Shown: in pieces, positions 23,180 through 35,282 of the stretch
Position numbering within the stretch: the first letter of the stretch is position 1
Layout: each line of letters begins with the position of its first letter
Source of the DNA: Glossina fuscipes
Taxonomy: Eukaryota > Arthropoda > Insecta > Diptera > Glossinidae
DNA length: 64,000 nt
Assembly: GCF_014805625.2 (NCBI RefSeq)
Contig: NW_023998520.1
Span: 223,972-287,971 of the forward strand
Reading direction: 5' to 3'
Program-made: the position numbers and the translations under genes
The notes under the pieces: generated by a model
Database searches by the model: none
Told to the model about the DNA's origin: nothing
The model's input: only the letters and a program-made list of their open reading frames with translations

Positions 23180-24160
23180 TTTTTATTGCTCATCAAGAAT
23201 AAACGCAGCAATATTCTGGGCAGAGCGATAACAAAAATCATCAGCAGCGGATCGATTACATACCCCAACAATTATCGCGTTGCAATTTCGAGCAACAGCA
23301 GCAGCAGCAACAACAACAGCAAGCGCCAACAAAGATCAGTATCCAAGCATTGTCGACCATACAGCCGATGCCAACTTGCAGTAATGTTAATATCGTCAGT
23401 CCTTTGCAGCTGTATAACAACCACAACAATAACATCACACCAACTACAGTGACTTCAACACCAACGACGACGGTAACCACCAGACCAACTAATTGGGTGC
23501 TCCCCATGCAGCAAAGGCAATATGCACAGCAAAATGCTAATTGGAACACGCCATCCGACATCAGGTATGCCTCCAGCAATAGCGGTCGTAGAAAATGAAA
23601 CAGCAAGAAACATAGAAGTCACTGGTAATGAAAATAAAATTTCTTATGAAGCAGAAGCTAAACAAATTCTTTCACATTCACCTATACCGAGCGGCATGAA
23701 GGGAAATACCAACAACAGTAGTAATCAACTGCAACAGCAATCTGCTTTGCATAATCAACCATCACTGCAAGTGAACTTTATGAAGCATGCACTACCTTCA
23801 CCTGTGCCAACCACACCTTTAGCTTATGAAACCACTGACTTGATAGAAAATGCCACAGATAAAGTTCCTGAACGGCAACAACAACGACGCAAAATGTTAG
23901 ATAATGTGACACTGTGTGTGGTCAATGAATGAAATTTCCTCCCGATGATAAAGTGATTGATGCGGCCGACTTAAATCAAAACCAGAAGAAGAGGAAGACG
24001 ATACGTTTACTTTAAAAATGCTTAAATTGGTTGATACCAACGATGAGTTGATAGCAATGAAACGATAGTGCAAGCTAAAATTAGTACAATTTTGGCTAAT
24101 CTTACGAACGAAGATTGTACTGGTTATCTTGCCACAGCTAGAACCCGTGAAGCTCATTTA
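23180..24160 (+). pseudogene. Q/N/T-rich coding remnant in the pol position
   Basis: Downstream of the gag knuckle, overlapping frames (23350-23598, then 23522-23932, then about 24068-24280) encode a low-complexity protein rich in Gln, Asn, Thr and Pro (CAG/CAA run at 23290-23320, Thr/Asn repeats at 23430-23490). It is followed by a more globular segment (ILANLTNEDCTGYLATARTR). None resembles protease, RT or integrase. Such composition is typical of insect transcription or chromatin factors, so capture of a host cDNA is possible. A divergent gag C-terminal extension is the alternative. Frames are broken by at least two shifts. Confidence 0.45.
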
Positions 24161-24344
24161 AACGCATGCCGACATGGATTTGCTGATTTAGAGGCTTCTG
24201 CAAAAAGTGTTACTTCCCCTAATCAACAGCCAAGCCAGCACAAACTCAACTCAGCAGCATCAATCATCAAATTCCAATACTACCACGCAGTATATTTTGA
24301 CTCAACAACAACAAAAGCAGCAAGCTACGCAAACAACAAACAGC

Positions 24345-24882
24345 GCCTCAGCGCAAAGGTCTTTCATTGTCGACCTCACAGGTTCTTCGTGTCTGAGCGA
24401 GAGTGCTAGAGTAAGTTAGGCAGAGAGAAATTAGAGTAAAGAGAAATCAGAAAAAGGCGTGAGTAATTAGCTTAAGCCGAAGGTTAGTCAAGTTAATCAG
24501 TGCTAGAGTAAGTTAGAGAAAGTGATTTGGTCGAATGAAAGAGTGGACGTTGTAGTCTGGTTGGTGCGGCTACGATGACAGTGGTAATGGGTATTTAAAT
24601 AAAAAAATTAATTTATATTTGAGGTAGAAAAGATTCTGATCTTAAGTTATTTACTTATCAAGTGCAAGGAAAATTCAAAGTTAAAGTCCAAAAATTGTCA
24701 TAAGAGAATAAATGGAAACAAGGTTAACGATCATTTGAATTCAAAGATTCTCATAGAATTTGTGAAATGGTGTTTGAAATTATGAAAAATCATAAAAAAA
24801 ATAAGTAAAACATCAAAAGAAAAATTCTTGTGAAACAAAACTTGGCGCCGCTGAGCTTACCCTTCTTACCAAGCCTTTGACA
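24345..24882 (+). repeat. 3' LTR
   Basis: Aligns with the 5' LTR from about GTTCTTCG-TCTGAG (near 24380) to CTTGGCGCCGCTGAGCTTA (near 24841-24859). Both extremities are eroded: the expected TGTGAGGA start is not visible, and the last 20 bp diverge. The promoter box corresponding to TATAAAAG has become TAGAAAAG. Confidence 0.7.
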
Positions 24883-25449
24883 ACTTGTTGAGTAAGCCTT
24901 TTTTTGTTTTTAAATGTGTCAATTAAACGAAAAATATATTTATAATAAACACGATATGTTTCTGTCAGATTATTGAGTTTTAAACTTACGGTATTCTTAA
25001 TCACAAGATCAGACAATATTCTCATTGGCATTCATAGTACCATGCTAGCAACCTTTTGCTTCTCCATATATATTTTTGGTGTGGAACTTATAATAAAATT
25101 CTTCCAGGGGCATGTAGTACTCATCTATATATGTTGCGTTGCCTTTGTAAAATTTGTTTGGCACTCTCGTATCAAAGTCAACAATAAAATACGGAAAAAT
25201 TTAGATAAAACTTATTTCACCCAATTCCGTTCATTCCACATTAGTATAATGCATTTATCATATTTCACAATTTCTTACAATTTTTTCTTTTTACCGTTCC
25301 TATATTATCGTTCTCCTTTTACTTTTTTATTAGGCAAATGTTATTGTAACAATTAAGTAGTTATAACGCTAAATTCTTTTCTTTTTTGCTTTCTGTTGAT
25401 AAAAAGGTGTGTTTGTACTCTTAGCTTCCTATTACGTCCTTGTGCAAAT
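24883..25449. other. No gene seen
   Basis: A 127-codon frame exists at 24973-25356 (+) but its hydrophobic composition follows from T-rich DNA and no family is recognisable. Confidence 0.35.
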
Positions 25450-25890
25450 GGCTTACAACGAGCATGGCAATGGCCATGTTATAGTATGGGTATGCATTGG
25501 AACCGACAGAGTCGGGAAATTGGTGTTTATTGGTGGCATTCTAAATAATGGGGATTTTTTAAGGATATGGAAGGAAAATTTGAAAAAAGGAAGGGACAAA
25601 TTTGGTGTTTTAGAAACATAACCATGATAACGACCTCAAGCGTAAATCCCGCTTAATTCAAGAATGCTTCACCCTCTTTCACAAATCACCAGATATGAAC
25701 TCCATCAAAAATATGTGGGATAAATAAGCCCGCCCTGCGCAAAACCCTAAAACTCTTCCGTTCAAAATATGAAAAAGACGATTGGTAAGTAAGTAAGATT
25801 TCTGTTTCCTATAAAAGAAAATTTATGCAAAATATGTCGAAACGTTTAAATGACGTTATTAAGTAGAAAGAAAAACACGCCAAATATTAA
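25450..25890 (+). pseudogene. Tc1/mariner transposase, C-terminal half, inactivated
   Basis: The first frame (to 25621) reads HGNGHVIVWVCIGTDRVGKL and then FIGGILNNGDFLRIWKENLK, the typical region around the Tc1 catalytic core. A shifted frame continues with HDNDLKRKS (the DNDPKHTS block with the second catalytic Asp) and SPDMNSIKNMW (where SPDLNPIENLW is normal). The terminal part is NMSKRLNDVIK, then a stop, ending AKY before a TAA at 25888. The third catalytic residue (Glu of PIENLW) is Lys here. The N-terminal DNA-binding half is missing. At least two frameshifts and a stop disable it. Confidence 0.85.
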
Positions 25891-27359
25891 TTTTTAATAA
25901 TATGCTGTTTCCTCTTCCTATCATTCCTTATACGAAAAAAACCAAAATTAATGTCGCTATGTCATTTGAGTTGTTAAAGTTATTTAATTTTCTTGTCCAC
26001 TGGAATAATGTTTTGTTTGTTGGTTTTTTTTTTATATTTTAATATCTATTTCCTAGTAGTACGAAATAGTAAAGTGAACTTTATGTTTTGACAATGGACA
26101 AGGTTTAACAAGCGCTTCTTTTTTTTTTTTTTTTTTTCAAGGAAAGAACCCTATATTATTGAGACTCACTGTATGTGTATTTGCATACTTATTAAATAAA
26201 ATTTTTTTTAATTTTTTCGATAAATTAACCACTGAAGCTTTTTTTTATTTCACTTAAAGCAAATATTCTAGTTTCATTACACAAAAATGCCTCCATCGTA
26301 TGAGTGCTTGCTAAGAACTAGCGCCTCTCTTCTCAATTTTTGGACTTTGCATTGATCTGTCTCTCCATACGACTATGTTTGTCAATGGCTTAGTGAGCAT
26401 GGATTTGTGAAAAGGCGTACGAGGCTTCAACCCATGGCTCTGTATACCGAGTCTTATATTCTAACGAAAGGCTAGCTTTCTATATTCTATTAAGAAAAAG
26501 TTTCGATTTGAAAGATCCTTCTTTTAGTTATCAGTTTCTTTTGTCTATTCGCAATACATCGCAGCTATTCTTGGGAAATCGGAAGTTATGATGAGCAGGT
26601 GCTTGAAAACCTGAAATAAAATACATACATTCTATTCCTATAAAATTCTCAATAGTTTTAGCTGGACGAGTAAGGCGGTGAAAACCTGGAAATGTCTTTT
26701 GGAATGTGCCAATGCGGTGGCACTATGGAGTTACATTGCGCAAAACCCACCCCTACTTTACACACACGCGCTTTGAACTTTTCTCTTTTTATAATTCCTC
26801 TCTTTTGTGTTTATTAACGTAACTCAAAAATTATAAGAAGAGACATATATCAGTGGAATTCCACTATTACTTAGTTTATTGCTCTTTTGTGAAGAACAAT
26901 GACAAAAGCAGCGACAGTAATCCACCACATATACGTAGGCGAACGTCACAATATTTATATATTTACTAACATAAAACTGTTATTTATTAAAATTTTTTGT
27001 TTTTGCTTTGTCGAAATTAAATTTACGAAGCCAATAACTAATGTGTTATATCTGACTAAATCAAAATTTTTTGTTCAGTAATTTTCTGTTTTGTGTGTTA
27101 ATTAGTTTTTTCCTTATTTTTCGTTCTGTTTCAGCTAGTTGTAAAATAAACAACCTTGTTTGGAGTTTACTTAATTTCAATATACAACTGTTTTGGCTTA
27201 TAAATAGAACTGTAAACAAAAAATACTAACGCAGAACACCCAATACTAACGCAAAACGTTGACTTCCTGAGCTTACACGTAATTTGACAAATATCGGACA
27301 GATTATTTGATAGCTGCTATACTTACGTGACACCAAAAAATCTATGGTCATGAAATAAC
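25891..27359. other. No gene seen
   Basis: AT-rich DNA with a 20-base T-run near 26120. No recognisable coding sequence. Confidence 0.4.
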
Positions 27360-28365
27360 GCGGAATGCTATCACATACGCTTTCCTAAATCAACCGAAAA
27401 ATGAAGACGTAAGCTACGTAAGATACTTGATTACTACCATGTGTTATTTTATGGATTTTAATAGCCACAAATAAATATAAGCAAAAATTTACTTCTTTTT
27501 TTCCAAATCATTAAGTTAATTGAAAAATAAAAGAATTTTTTTTTTTTTTTGTAAATTAATAAACAGCTGGTGGAATGTGTATATATGGAAAAATTTGACA
27601 TTAAGAAAAGCTTTAATTGCTTCGTGTAATACTGTCTGAGCGTTAATATACAAAATATTAATTCCCAATAGCGAATACAATAACAGAAATAACAAGTAAT
27701 GTGTAAAGTTTCGCAAACTCTACCTAAACACGGATGTTGTCGTCTGATTCTCATCATTTTTCGCATGTTTTCCGGCCTGGCTCGTCAGATGGGGGGTGTC
27801 TAAGTATCGGATATACAGACACGTGTTAGGCACTTGCCTCGCTACGATATTTCCCTATTTTAGCATAAAAACATGCTTATTGTCAAATCTGGAAAAAAAA
27901 GCTTTAAACCAATCCAACCCATGCCCTGACCACCTAGCCTCTACCTCGTCTCTCCGCCTCCCGCCGAAAGTCTTGCCAGTACTGTTACCTTTAATAACAA
28001 CACATTTCTTTACTCTCCCTTTCAATGAATGTAATCCACAGTTTTAATTCCATATGTATAATTCCAAAAAAAAAGGAAGAATAGTTAGTATCCAACCTTA
28101 TCACTATCTTAATACGAATTAGTATAACATTACCGATACAAAATTTACGTTCTGGGTTAATAATTAATTTCGATGAACGACTTACTGAAACCGCCAACCA
28201 CGCCGATGCGCATCGCTGCAGCTGAAAGGTGCTTTAAGTAATTATAAGTGCTGGAATTATCGTAAAAAAAGTAGAATTAATAATAAGATACTAATACACG
28301 TAAGATAAGCCAAGGATTGCTTCCCTCATAGAGACGGCGTGCCCCGGGCGTTACGCCGGACGACT
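27360..28365 (+). repeat. Dispersed repeat, copy A (partner at 50700-51480)
   Basis: Blocks shared in the same order with 50700-51480 include CCATGCCCTGACCAC, CTACCTCG, AGTCTT-CCAGT, AACCACGYCGATGCGCATMG and TCATAGAGA. Gaps and low identity separate the blocks. No coding content was recognised, so it may be a non-autonomous transposon. Confidence 0.6.
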
Positions 28366-28639
28366 TAACTTCCTTCCTTCTTATATTTTTTCCCCTTTTT
28401 GCTTTGGGCCCTTTTTCGTTATTAAAAGATTTAGGAAATCCGGTTATCGTTTCCTTGAACGACTCAACACAATAGCTATCTCTTTCATTAAGTCACGATG
28501 GCACCATAAAACTACGTTTATTTTAAATTCTCCTAACGAAAAAAGAATTGGCACGCTAGAAGAATCCGCGGAGCGCCATCTTGCTTTTTCTTCTTCTCGA
28601 AAAAACCTGTCAATGTAGAACCAAAACGATCATATCGCA

Positions 28640-29200
28640 ACCACAAATGATTTGCAGATTTTGCTGTTGTTTTACCACAGAGTCACAAGTCTTTATGCAC
28701 GCGCCACTTTCGGCAAGATTTCATTAAAACAATCGGATTAATTCCATCGATATATGGATCGCATGGAAGTGAAATTTATTCTTTTAAATTTTATTATAAT
28801 TTCTTAATATCACAGTTAAAGATGGCTTTTAAAAATTCCTCATAGTCATAGTTTTTAAACACATGCCACTTTCGGTAAGAATTCATTAAATATTTGGAAT
28901 GACTCTATTGATACATCGATTGCACGGAAGTGGAGTTTCTCCCTTTATATATTTTTATAATTTCGAAAGTAAAAGGCGACCAAAAATGATTTGAAGCTTT
29001 TGTTGTTGTTATGCAACAAAGTCACAAGGTTTTATCACATGCCATTTTCGTCAAGAATTCATCAGATTGATTGGAATAATCCCATCGATATACAGATGGC
29101 GCGAAAGTGAAATTTCTCCCTTTCAATATTTTTATAATATCTTAAGAACATTCTCAAAGATTTCCTTTAAAAATTATGCTAAAAATCCACAAGAAGTAAA
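28640..29200 (+). repeat. Tandem repeat of about 170 bp, three units
   Basis: Units begin near 28696, 28861 and 29037 with a CACRYGCCACTTTCGGYAAGA-like block. Each continues through CATCGAT, a CGGAAGTGAAATTTCTCCCTT-like segment and ATATTTTTATAAT. Periods are about 165 and 177 bp. The first and third also share a preceding TGATTTG-TTTTGTTGTTGTT segment. The array ends shortly before the 100-N gap and may continue into it. Confidence 0.7.
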
Positions 29201-29265
29201 ATCAAAACAAAACCACTCTACGCCATTATCCAGAACGTTTTTTTTCTTTTTTTGCTCTTTTTTTT

Positions 29266-29365
29266 NNNNNNNNNNNNNNNNNNNNNNNNNNNNNNNNNNN
29301 NNNNNNNNNNNNNNNNNNNNNNNNNNNNNNNNNNNNNNNNNNNNNNNNNNNNNNNNNNNNNNNNN
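29266..29365. other. Assembly gap (100 N)
   Basis: One hundred ambiguous bases following a T-rich run; true length is unknown. Confidence 0.99.
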
Positions 29366-29939
29366 ATACTTAAATATACGTGAAAGTAAAATTAAAATTT
29401 ACTTAAAATATAATTGTAAGTTTTTTCTAACCTCTCGCATCAAAAATTGTTAATCAAAAATCGGCAAGTACAGTACAAACAAACATAATATATATTGAAA
29501 ATTTTTGTTGAGAAAAATAAAGAAACGAATGTTGCTCTTGATAGAATTGGCAAAAAAAGCTATTTTCTTTTAATAATCAACTACAAATACTAAAATATAA
29601 TAAAACACTTGCATACACACACCTACTATAGGAACAGAGCAATTGAATGATTTTATTTATATACATTTGCTTCATTAATGTGCATAAGAAGTAAGTTTAT
29701 ATATGCAAACAAGGTTCGCTACGGCCTTGAAATGCCCGTGAGTGACACTGTTCGTCACAAGTTAAAAGAGTTGACACAGAAATCACACAAAAATAACTTC
29801 GGTATTAATATATGGCAGGCAGCAGGTAGTTGCATTAGCATTTAATAAGCAAACTTACAATAGTGCGAGTTCAAAACCAAACACAAATAAATAAATGAAT
29901 TAATACTACGAATAAATTGATTATTCATGGGGAAAATGA
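29366..29939. other. No gene seen
   Basis: AT-rich spacer between the gap and the 3' end of a Jockey-type copy. Confidence 0.4.
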
Positions 29940-31355
29940 TTTATTTATTTATTTATTCCACTTATACAAGAAACTCGACTAAAAATTCTGACAGTCGAGT
30001 TCAATTAAATTAATTAATATTAAAACTTAGTATAAGTACAATAAACCAAATAAGGAGGAAAAAAAAGAAAAAAAGCACGCGCACAACTAGCATAGAGCCA
30101 CACCCACAACCGGTACAGGACCAAATTGCGATTGAACCCCTAAGCCATCGCAAACATGTATAAGCTTTGCAACCAATAATAGTAAAGAACAATTCATTTT
30201 CGACTCTTTAAAAGATTTAAGGTTAAGAGTTAGTTTAAGTATGACATAGGTAAATTACGCGCATTAAGCAATGTTGCTTTAATGGACTTTAAAGAATCCG
30301 GTAATGAGAATAAGTGATAGACATCATATAGGTTCTGAGCGGGTTAAACAGTTCATAATTATATTTACATTGACTAAGCTTAACCAAGATAATGCACCTA
30401 GAGAAGCCGTTAGGGACATTAAAGCTTATTTCATCAAGTAATGCAGGCGATTCCATTGCGCCACTCATTACTTCGATTACGAAGAAAACCTCAAGAACAT
30501 GTCTACGTTTCTCGAGAGACAGTAAGGACAACAGAAGCTACCCATTTTCATATGGAGAAAGAGAGGCAATCGGATCCCAACCTGATTTCCTAAGGGCAAA
30601 CAGCAAGAATTGCTTTTTGAACAGATTCAATTGAATCTACATAGCACCTATATGAAGGATACCACACAGCAGAGGCATATGTCTAACCAAACACATTTAC
30701 AGCCTTTTCGAAATGCAAGGATCATCAAGCTCTTTGAACCACCTCTTTATAAAACCAAGCGCGGACCTAGCTTTGCTTATCGAGAGCTCAATATGCATGT
30801 TAAAACGTAATCTATGGTCAAATAGAACGCCTAAATCTGTGAATGTATCGACGTCCTCCTTATGCAAGTCAATGAAATACTGGGTAATGAATGACTTTCT
30901 TGTTGAGAAAGAAAGCTTCTTACATATATTTAGATTTAGTTTCAGAAGATTCAAAGAGCGCTGATGGACATACCCAGCTTGAAGGAGAAGATGATTTATA
31001 TTGCCCTTTATTAGTTTTAGGCGATGACGTCTGAGTTGAGTGAGTGACGCCGCTAGGAGGCGATACTCTTGCCACTTCAGCATAGCTTAACCAGAAGGAC
31101 TTGACGGCTTATTTCTAACTATTTTAATTCCGACCGACTCAGCAATATTGGAAACGCTGATGTTCATTGTAGAGATTGAGGTACCGCTAACTTGTACCAC
31201 CGAATCAGATTTAGAAGGAATCAGAGAAGACGTACCATACGCTACGCTACGAGTGGTAATTTTGCTAACTTGGGAAAAAGATGAGTGCTCAATAAAACGA
31301 CACTCATGAAACCTAGACTTAATTATCTCGAACTTCTCCCACAAGGTATGGAAAA
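29940..31355 (-). mobile_element. Jockey-type non-LTR retrotransposon, copy 3 (internally deleted)
   Basis: The 3' end carries the same (TTTA)n tail and 3' region as copy 1. Minus-strand frames give the RT thumb/C-terminal part (30697-30960: LNLNICKKLSFS, GVLFDHRLRFN, GFIKRWFKELDD). From 30965 upward the sequence switches to the end of ORF1 (31087-31345: KFEIIKSRFHECRFIEHSSF, then SPSG). The endonuclease and most of the RT are missing, so ORF1 is joined directly to the RT C-terminus. A related ORF1 is at 57830-58473. A frameshift separates the two ORF1 blocks. Confidence 0.8.
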
Positions 31356-31359
31356 ACTT

Positions 31360-31965
31360 CATGCACAAATCTGTTTTCAACATATCGGACAATGGTCCGA
31401 TAATAATGATGATGCTGTCCCACCGGTTCAAGGTGACCATAGGGCCGAAAACCGGTTGGGAAAGCTTTTGAACTCAGGGTGGAATCAAGGAAGTTCAAAA
31501 TTGGAATATGGCAAAACTGGGACTGGGGCTCGTGGCCCAAGTTTCGAGAAGGCCATACTAATGGAACATATTCCCTCCATAATGCTGCAAAACTTTCAAT
31601 CACCACATGCGCATCTGATTACTTAAGAAGACTGTGCAGGAGAGAAAGGATCTGTACATAATCCAAGCCGCCTTAAAGTCCCTAAGGGGGAAAATGAGAG
31701 CATCTAAGTTGGTGTTGGGGTGCCTTTAACTACTAAAAGAGCTAGGCTTGCATAATGATATGCATATAATTTGATGCCTGTTTGTTCGAGTATTGAGGGC
31801 AACAAAAGAGCTAACTCCCTAGCTTACAGGGGAGTCCGAGGGGCCACGGTAGCTCCTGAGCTTTACTATACTTAACAAAGAAGCTACGTTTGCTGGCTGG
31901 TATCAGGGCATGGGCCTATACAATAGATCTTCTAAGTCACTGTACGCCTTGCCAAATAATTAATA
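31360..31965 (+). mobile_element. LOA/I-type non-LTR fragment, 3' part
   Basis: Matches 36545-37470 in order: the GCTGTCCCA-CGGTTCA-GGTGACCATA block, the GCATGCCAGTGGGACATA-like block and the RNase H end (GGTATTGAGGGCAA-AAAGGGCTA-like). It also shares the terminal TACAATAGA-CTTCTA-GTC and CCAA-TAATTAATAATA tail. The RNase H C-terminal region between is deleted. Frames are broken. It directly abuts Jockey-type ORF1 sequence at about 31355. Confidence 0.7.
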
Positions 31966-32600
31966 ATAATAATAATACACTGTAGTACATAATATTTTGA
32001 TTGTTAGTATATAATAATACAAGCGGTGTGAATACTTCTTCTGTTGTTATAAAGGAAAAAGGAAAAAGGAAAATATATACATCTGTACTTGTTAATAAAG
32101 TAATTTAAATAAATGAGTGAAATAGTAAAATAAATAAAAAAAATGTTAAATTGTATTTAATCATGAGATGAAAGTAGGCTTTAAGATGCCATCAGACCCA
32201 AATTTCGGGATCTCCACAATTCAAATTCTTGGAGCTCAAGGGAGCTCAGTAGGGAAGATGGGTAAAGATTAGTCCGAGGGGCAGGTCCTCGATCGGTTAC
32301 TAAGTGTTCGTCCATGTAGTATTTGGTAAGGGACTAGTACGTGAAAGCTATTTTGTGTTACCCTTCTAGGGGTGTCGGTGAGCAATTTATATAGAACCCT
32401 TCGCACATTACAAGAACTAGCTAGAACTATAGTACATACGCTTACTTTTTATGCCTCTATTCCTCTTCAAGTGGTACCGATAAGTTGGATAATAGTTTTA
32501 TATATTAGACGACTTTCAGTACAAATTTCAATCTGTCAGACCTAAAAATCGTGCCCATTTTATTAATATATTTCATAATAGAAATAAATATCTGTATATG
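31966..32600. other. No gene seen
   Basis: Contains a short TAATAA run (31963-31980) that may be the tail of the preceding element. The rest has no recognised feature. Confidence 0.35.
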
Positions 32601-34494
32601 TATTTAAAAATAAAGAAAAAGATACTGTTCTCGCTTCAGCTCCATCATAATGGCGTGGAACACTTTATCGTCCGTAATAGTTGCTCCTCTTTATTTCTCG
32701 TTCTTGAATTTTTTGATGACTTTTTTTGATTTTTCTCGTTACTGACATATATTCTGCAAATATTTTGAAATGATTTCAAGGTACCTTGCTTAAAATAAGG
32801 GGCATCTTGCTTAAATACCAACATTACCACCGTATTGTACTCGTCAATGCGCCTAGCCAACCAGTTTTACGTTTTTTATGAATACCATACGATGTTCAGC
32901 GTTATGAAATGTTCGTCCAACACCGGGTATCTGAGATAGGCGCATTCGCGCAGGATATGATGGGAGGTTTGCTCTCTCCCCTCGTAGAATTTATTTCTGT
33001 TATTCAGATCGAACCTTAGGCAGTTATAATCCGTGTAGGAGGCAGTTATATAGTTTCAAAAGTTTGTGTGTCATGCCGGAATTTTTAACAAATCTTTTAG
33101 CTTGCAGTTGTTTTTCACTTTGATTTCAACGATCTGCTGATCTTCTCTTTGACCATGGTGAAACCAGTCTTTTGACTTGACCATTTGGTAGGCCATCATT
33201 TAAAGTTTGAAAGCTCTGCACACAAGCTTAGAAGCTATTCAATGCCCTTTAAAATTGCTTGACTGTGTGAGTGAATGCAGATTAGGTAAGGTTATAACGT
33301 CTTATCATATAGGCCTTGCATAACTCAATATAGTTGCTCCAGCAGCTCGCCTAGACAAGAGAGTATTCTCCCTTGAGAGTAAACTCTAGTGGCTTTGATA
33401 GTCAACGAAGTCTCTACTACTTCATTCGTAACGTGTCTGTAATTCAGCATGGTGATTATCCCAATAGTAATCATGTTGGGAATATTTCAGAGCTTACTCA
33501 ATATCCCTACGTGACTTGTAATCAAAAGCTTCCTATATGCCAATGGAAGCAACCAAGGCCACTGTTTGACCGTCTATGACACTTATTGGCTCATGAAGGC
33601 CAGGGTATTTTTTTTGGGTTCTCTTGGTCTATTTGTCTCGCATCCCACAGGCGGCCTCTTTAGCAAGATTCGGCGGAAGTGCGTCTCTAGCAATGTACAA
33701 CCAGTTTCTCCCACTTTACCGATGTAGTTTCCGTTTTACTTTTTCAGAGAACTCCGTCGCTGTGGTCTTGGCATAGGTTTTTTTTTCATTCGCAATTCTG
33801 CTTACAACTAGTCTGTTTTGACCGCCTCGGTTCAGAATTATGTATGGTGGGAGCTGCTTTGTAGATAGCTTAATCGCCGGGCTTTCCTATTGAGAAAATC
33901 TGAGATTCCGCTTTAGAATCTTAGATTTTGAAGGCTCTGATTTCACCAAGAGACTTTTGGACTTTATCTATACCAGACAGCTTTCTTGGTCGACCTCTTG
34001 TCTGATGGATCGAAGCGCTTTTGCTTCAAGCCCAATTTCTTACCACTAGAAACCGGCGAAGACGTGTTCCTGCTTCCAGGTATAAGAAACCGGAACGCTT
34101 CCCAAATTGCACTTCTTGGGTCTTTATGGGTGTAACTCCGCGATGGTTGCAATATCAAATCTGATGTGCTGATGGTCCGATAACAAGACCCGTTGGATAC
34201 GTACCACCTCGAGATATTGGTATTGGGTTAAATCCACTACTACCCTGATTATATTTCTAAAAGTAACTCCGATTGGGAGTAGTAATTTTGTATTTTAAAA
34301 ATTCTACAACGTACTCGCCCTTCGAATTGTAATTAGAATGAATTGTACTTAGAAACTGTATGGTGGGCCGAATGAGAGCTACGTCAAACCTCTGTTTGTG
34401 TATGTGCTGACCGATGCAGTGAGTTTAGCATGATAAAAGTTCGCCTGAAAGCATCTGGGTTTCCATTCGCCGTGCCTTAAGCTTAAAGCTTCTT
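32601..34494 (-). mobile_element. LOA/I-type non-LTR remnant (minus strand)
   Basis: Near 33000-32920 the minus strand reads REQTSHHILRECAYLRYPVL, equivalent to the ETSHHILCEYETICRIRHQV segment of the plus-strand element at 37255. This marks the C-terminal zinc-like tail after RNase H. Upstream on the minus strand (34158-33964) an open stretch (SYTHKDPRSAIWEAFRFLIP, ending KAVWYR) is followed by an ILNRGGQNRLVVSRIANEKK region (about 33850-33790); these look like ORF1. RT and endonuclease are absent between them, implying a large internal deletion. Assignment of the ORF1 part is inferred from position and orientation. Confidence 0.55.
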
Positions 34495-35282
34495 CGAAGC
34501 CTTAGGCATTTTCGAATTTTGGTCAGCGTCGATCCTAGTCAGAGATGAACAAGATGTCCCTTTTCCGTTGCCGCCCGCCCGCTGGCGGTCTTTAAGAGTC
34601 CCCGCTAAGCACTCGTGGCTTTCTCACTGCCTACTAAGGGCTTGTTTGCATTTTCGACAACCTCTCCAATCCTTCAGCTTGGCCAGGCAGGCCTGCGTTA
34701 TTTTCAATAAACTCCACCTTTGCATAATCTTCAGTCAACATCAAAATTGACTGGACCTCCGAGCTAGAAAAATCATTAATTTTGATACAATCGGGAGGAT
34801 ACGACTTTATTCACAAAATCGGGCTTACGAACAACTTGCTGTTCCCCTTACCCTTTCCAATAGCCTTCTTAGCAACCCTCCTGGCAGTAATGGTAGCTAC
34901 AGAAGTGGTTTCCTGCCATTCTCCATTCTCTTCACTAGAGAGTCACTCTTCTTTTCCTTTTCTCTTCACTGCTTTCTTTCCAGCTGTCCCTGAAGCATCT
35001 GTGTAATGGAGTGCCTAACAACCGTCTGGCTTTCATCGTCAAACACTTCTATGCTGAGAATAGGCCGACAAATAAGATTTGCAAAGTGACTAATCTATAT
35101 AAAAGGAGACTTTGAAATTGGACAATTTATAACTGCTCCCAATAATAGGTATATATGTAAGTTGAAATATTTTAATATATCCAAAGGCAACAAATAATAA
35201 ATAATATGGTGCTTATATTTGCTAATGTTTATTAATGTAATATGTGACTTAGCATATAATAATGAAATTACCATAAAAATTA
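34495..35282 (-). mobile_element. Dispersed repeat, copy 2 (partner at 1613-2492)
   Basis: Same sequence and orientation as 1613-2492, but lacking an internal segment of about 75 bp. It continues on the minus strand into the LOA/I-type remnant at 32601-34494, which supports its being that family's 5' part. Confidence 0.6.

Larger units (their letters stand above)
19174..24882 (+). mobile_element. LTR retrotransposon with gag remnant but no pol
   Basis: A complete element outline is visible: 5' LTR (19174-19734), PBS (19737), long leader with tandem repeats (20395-21130), gag remnant (21950-22913), Q-rich region (23180-24160) and 3' LTR (about 24345-24882). Total length is about 5.7 kb. No protease, RT, RNase H or integrase motif is visible in any frame of the interior, so it could only have moved in trans. 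Its LTR belongs to the same family as the solo LTR at 9889 and the fragment at 62087. The LTRs differ from each other by many substitutions and indels, so insertion is old. Confidence 0.75.

Noticed and set aside
23256..23606. Minus-strand frame with a run of cysteines
   Set aside because: It is the antisense of the CAG/CAA-rich tract; the plus strand has the protein-like content.
24973..25356. 127-residue hydrophobic frame that could be taken for a membrane receptor
   Set aside because: The hydrophobicity follows from T-rich DNA; no family motif, no splice structure and no conserved spacing of helices could be seen.
29067..29453. 128-residue frame crossing the 100-N gap
   Set aside because: A quarter of it is undefined bases; the rest is tandem-repeat and AT-rich sequence.
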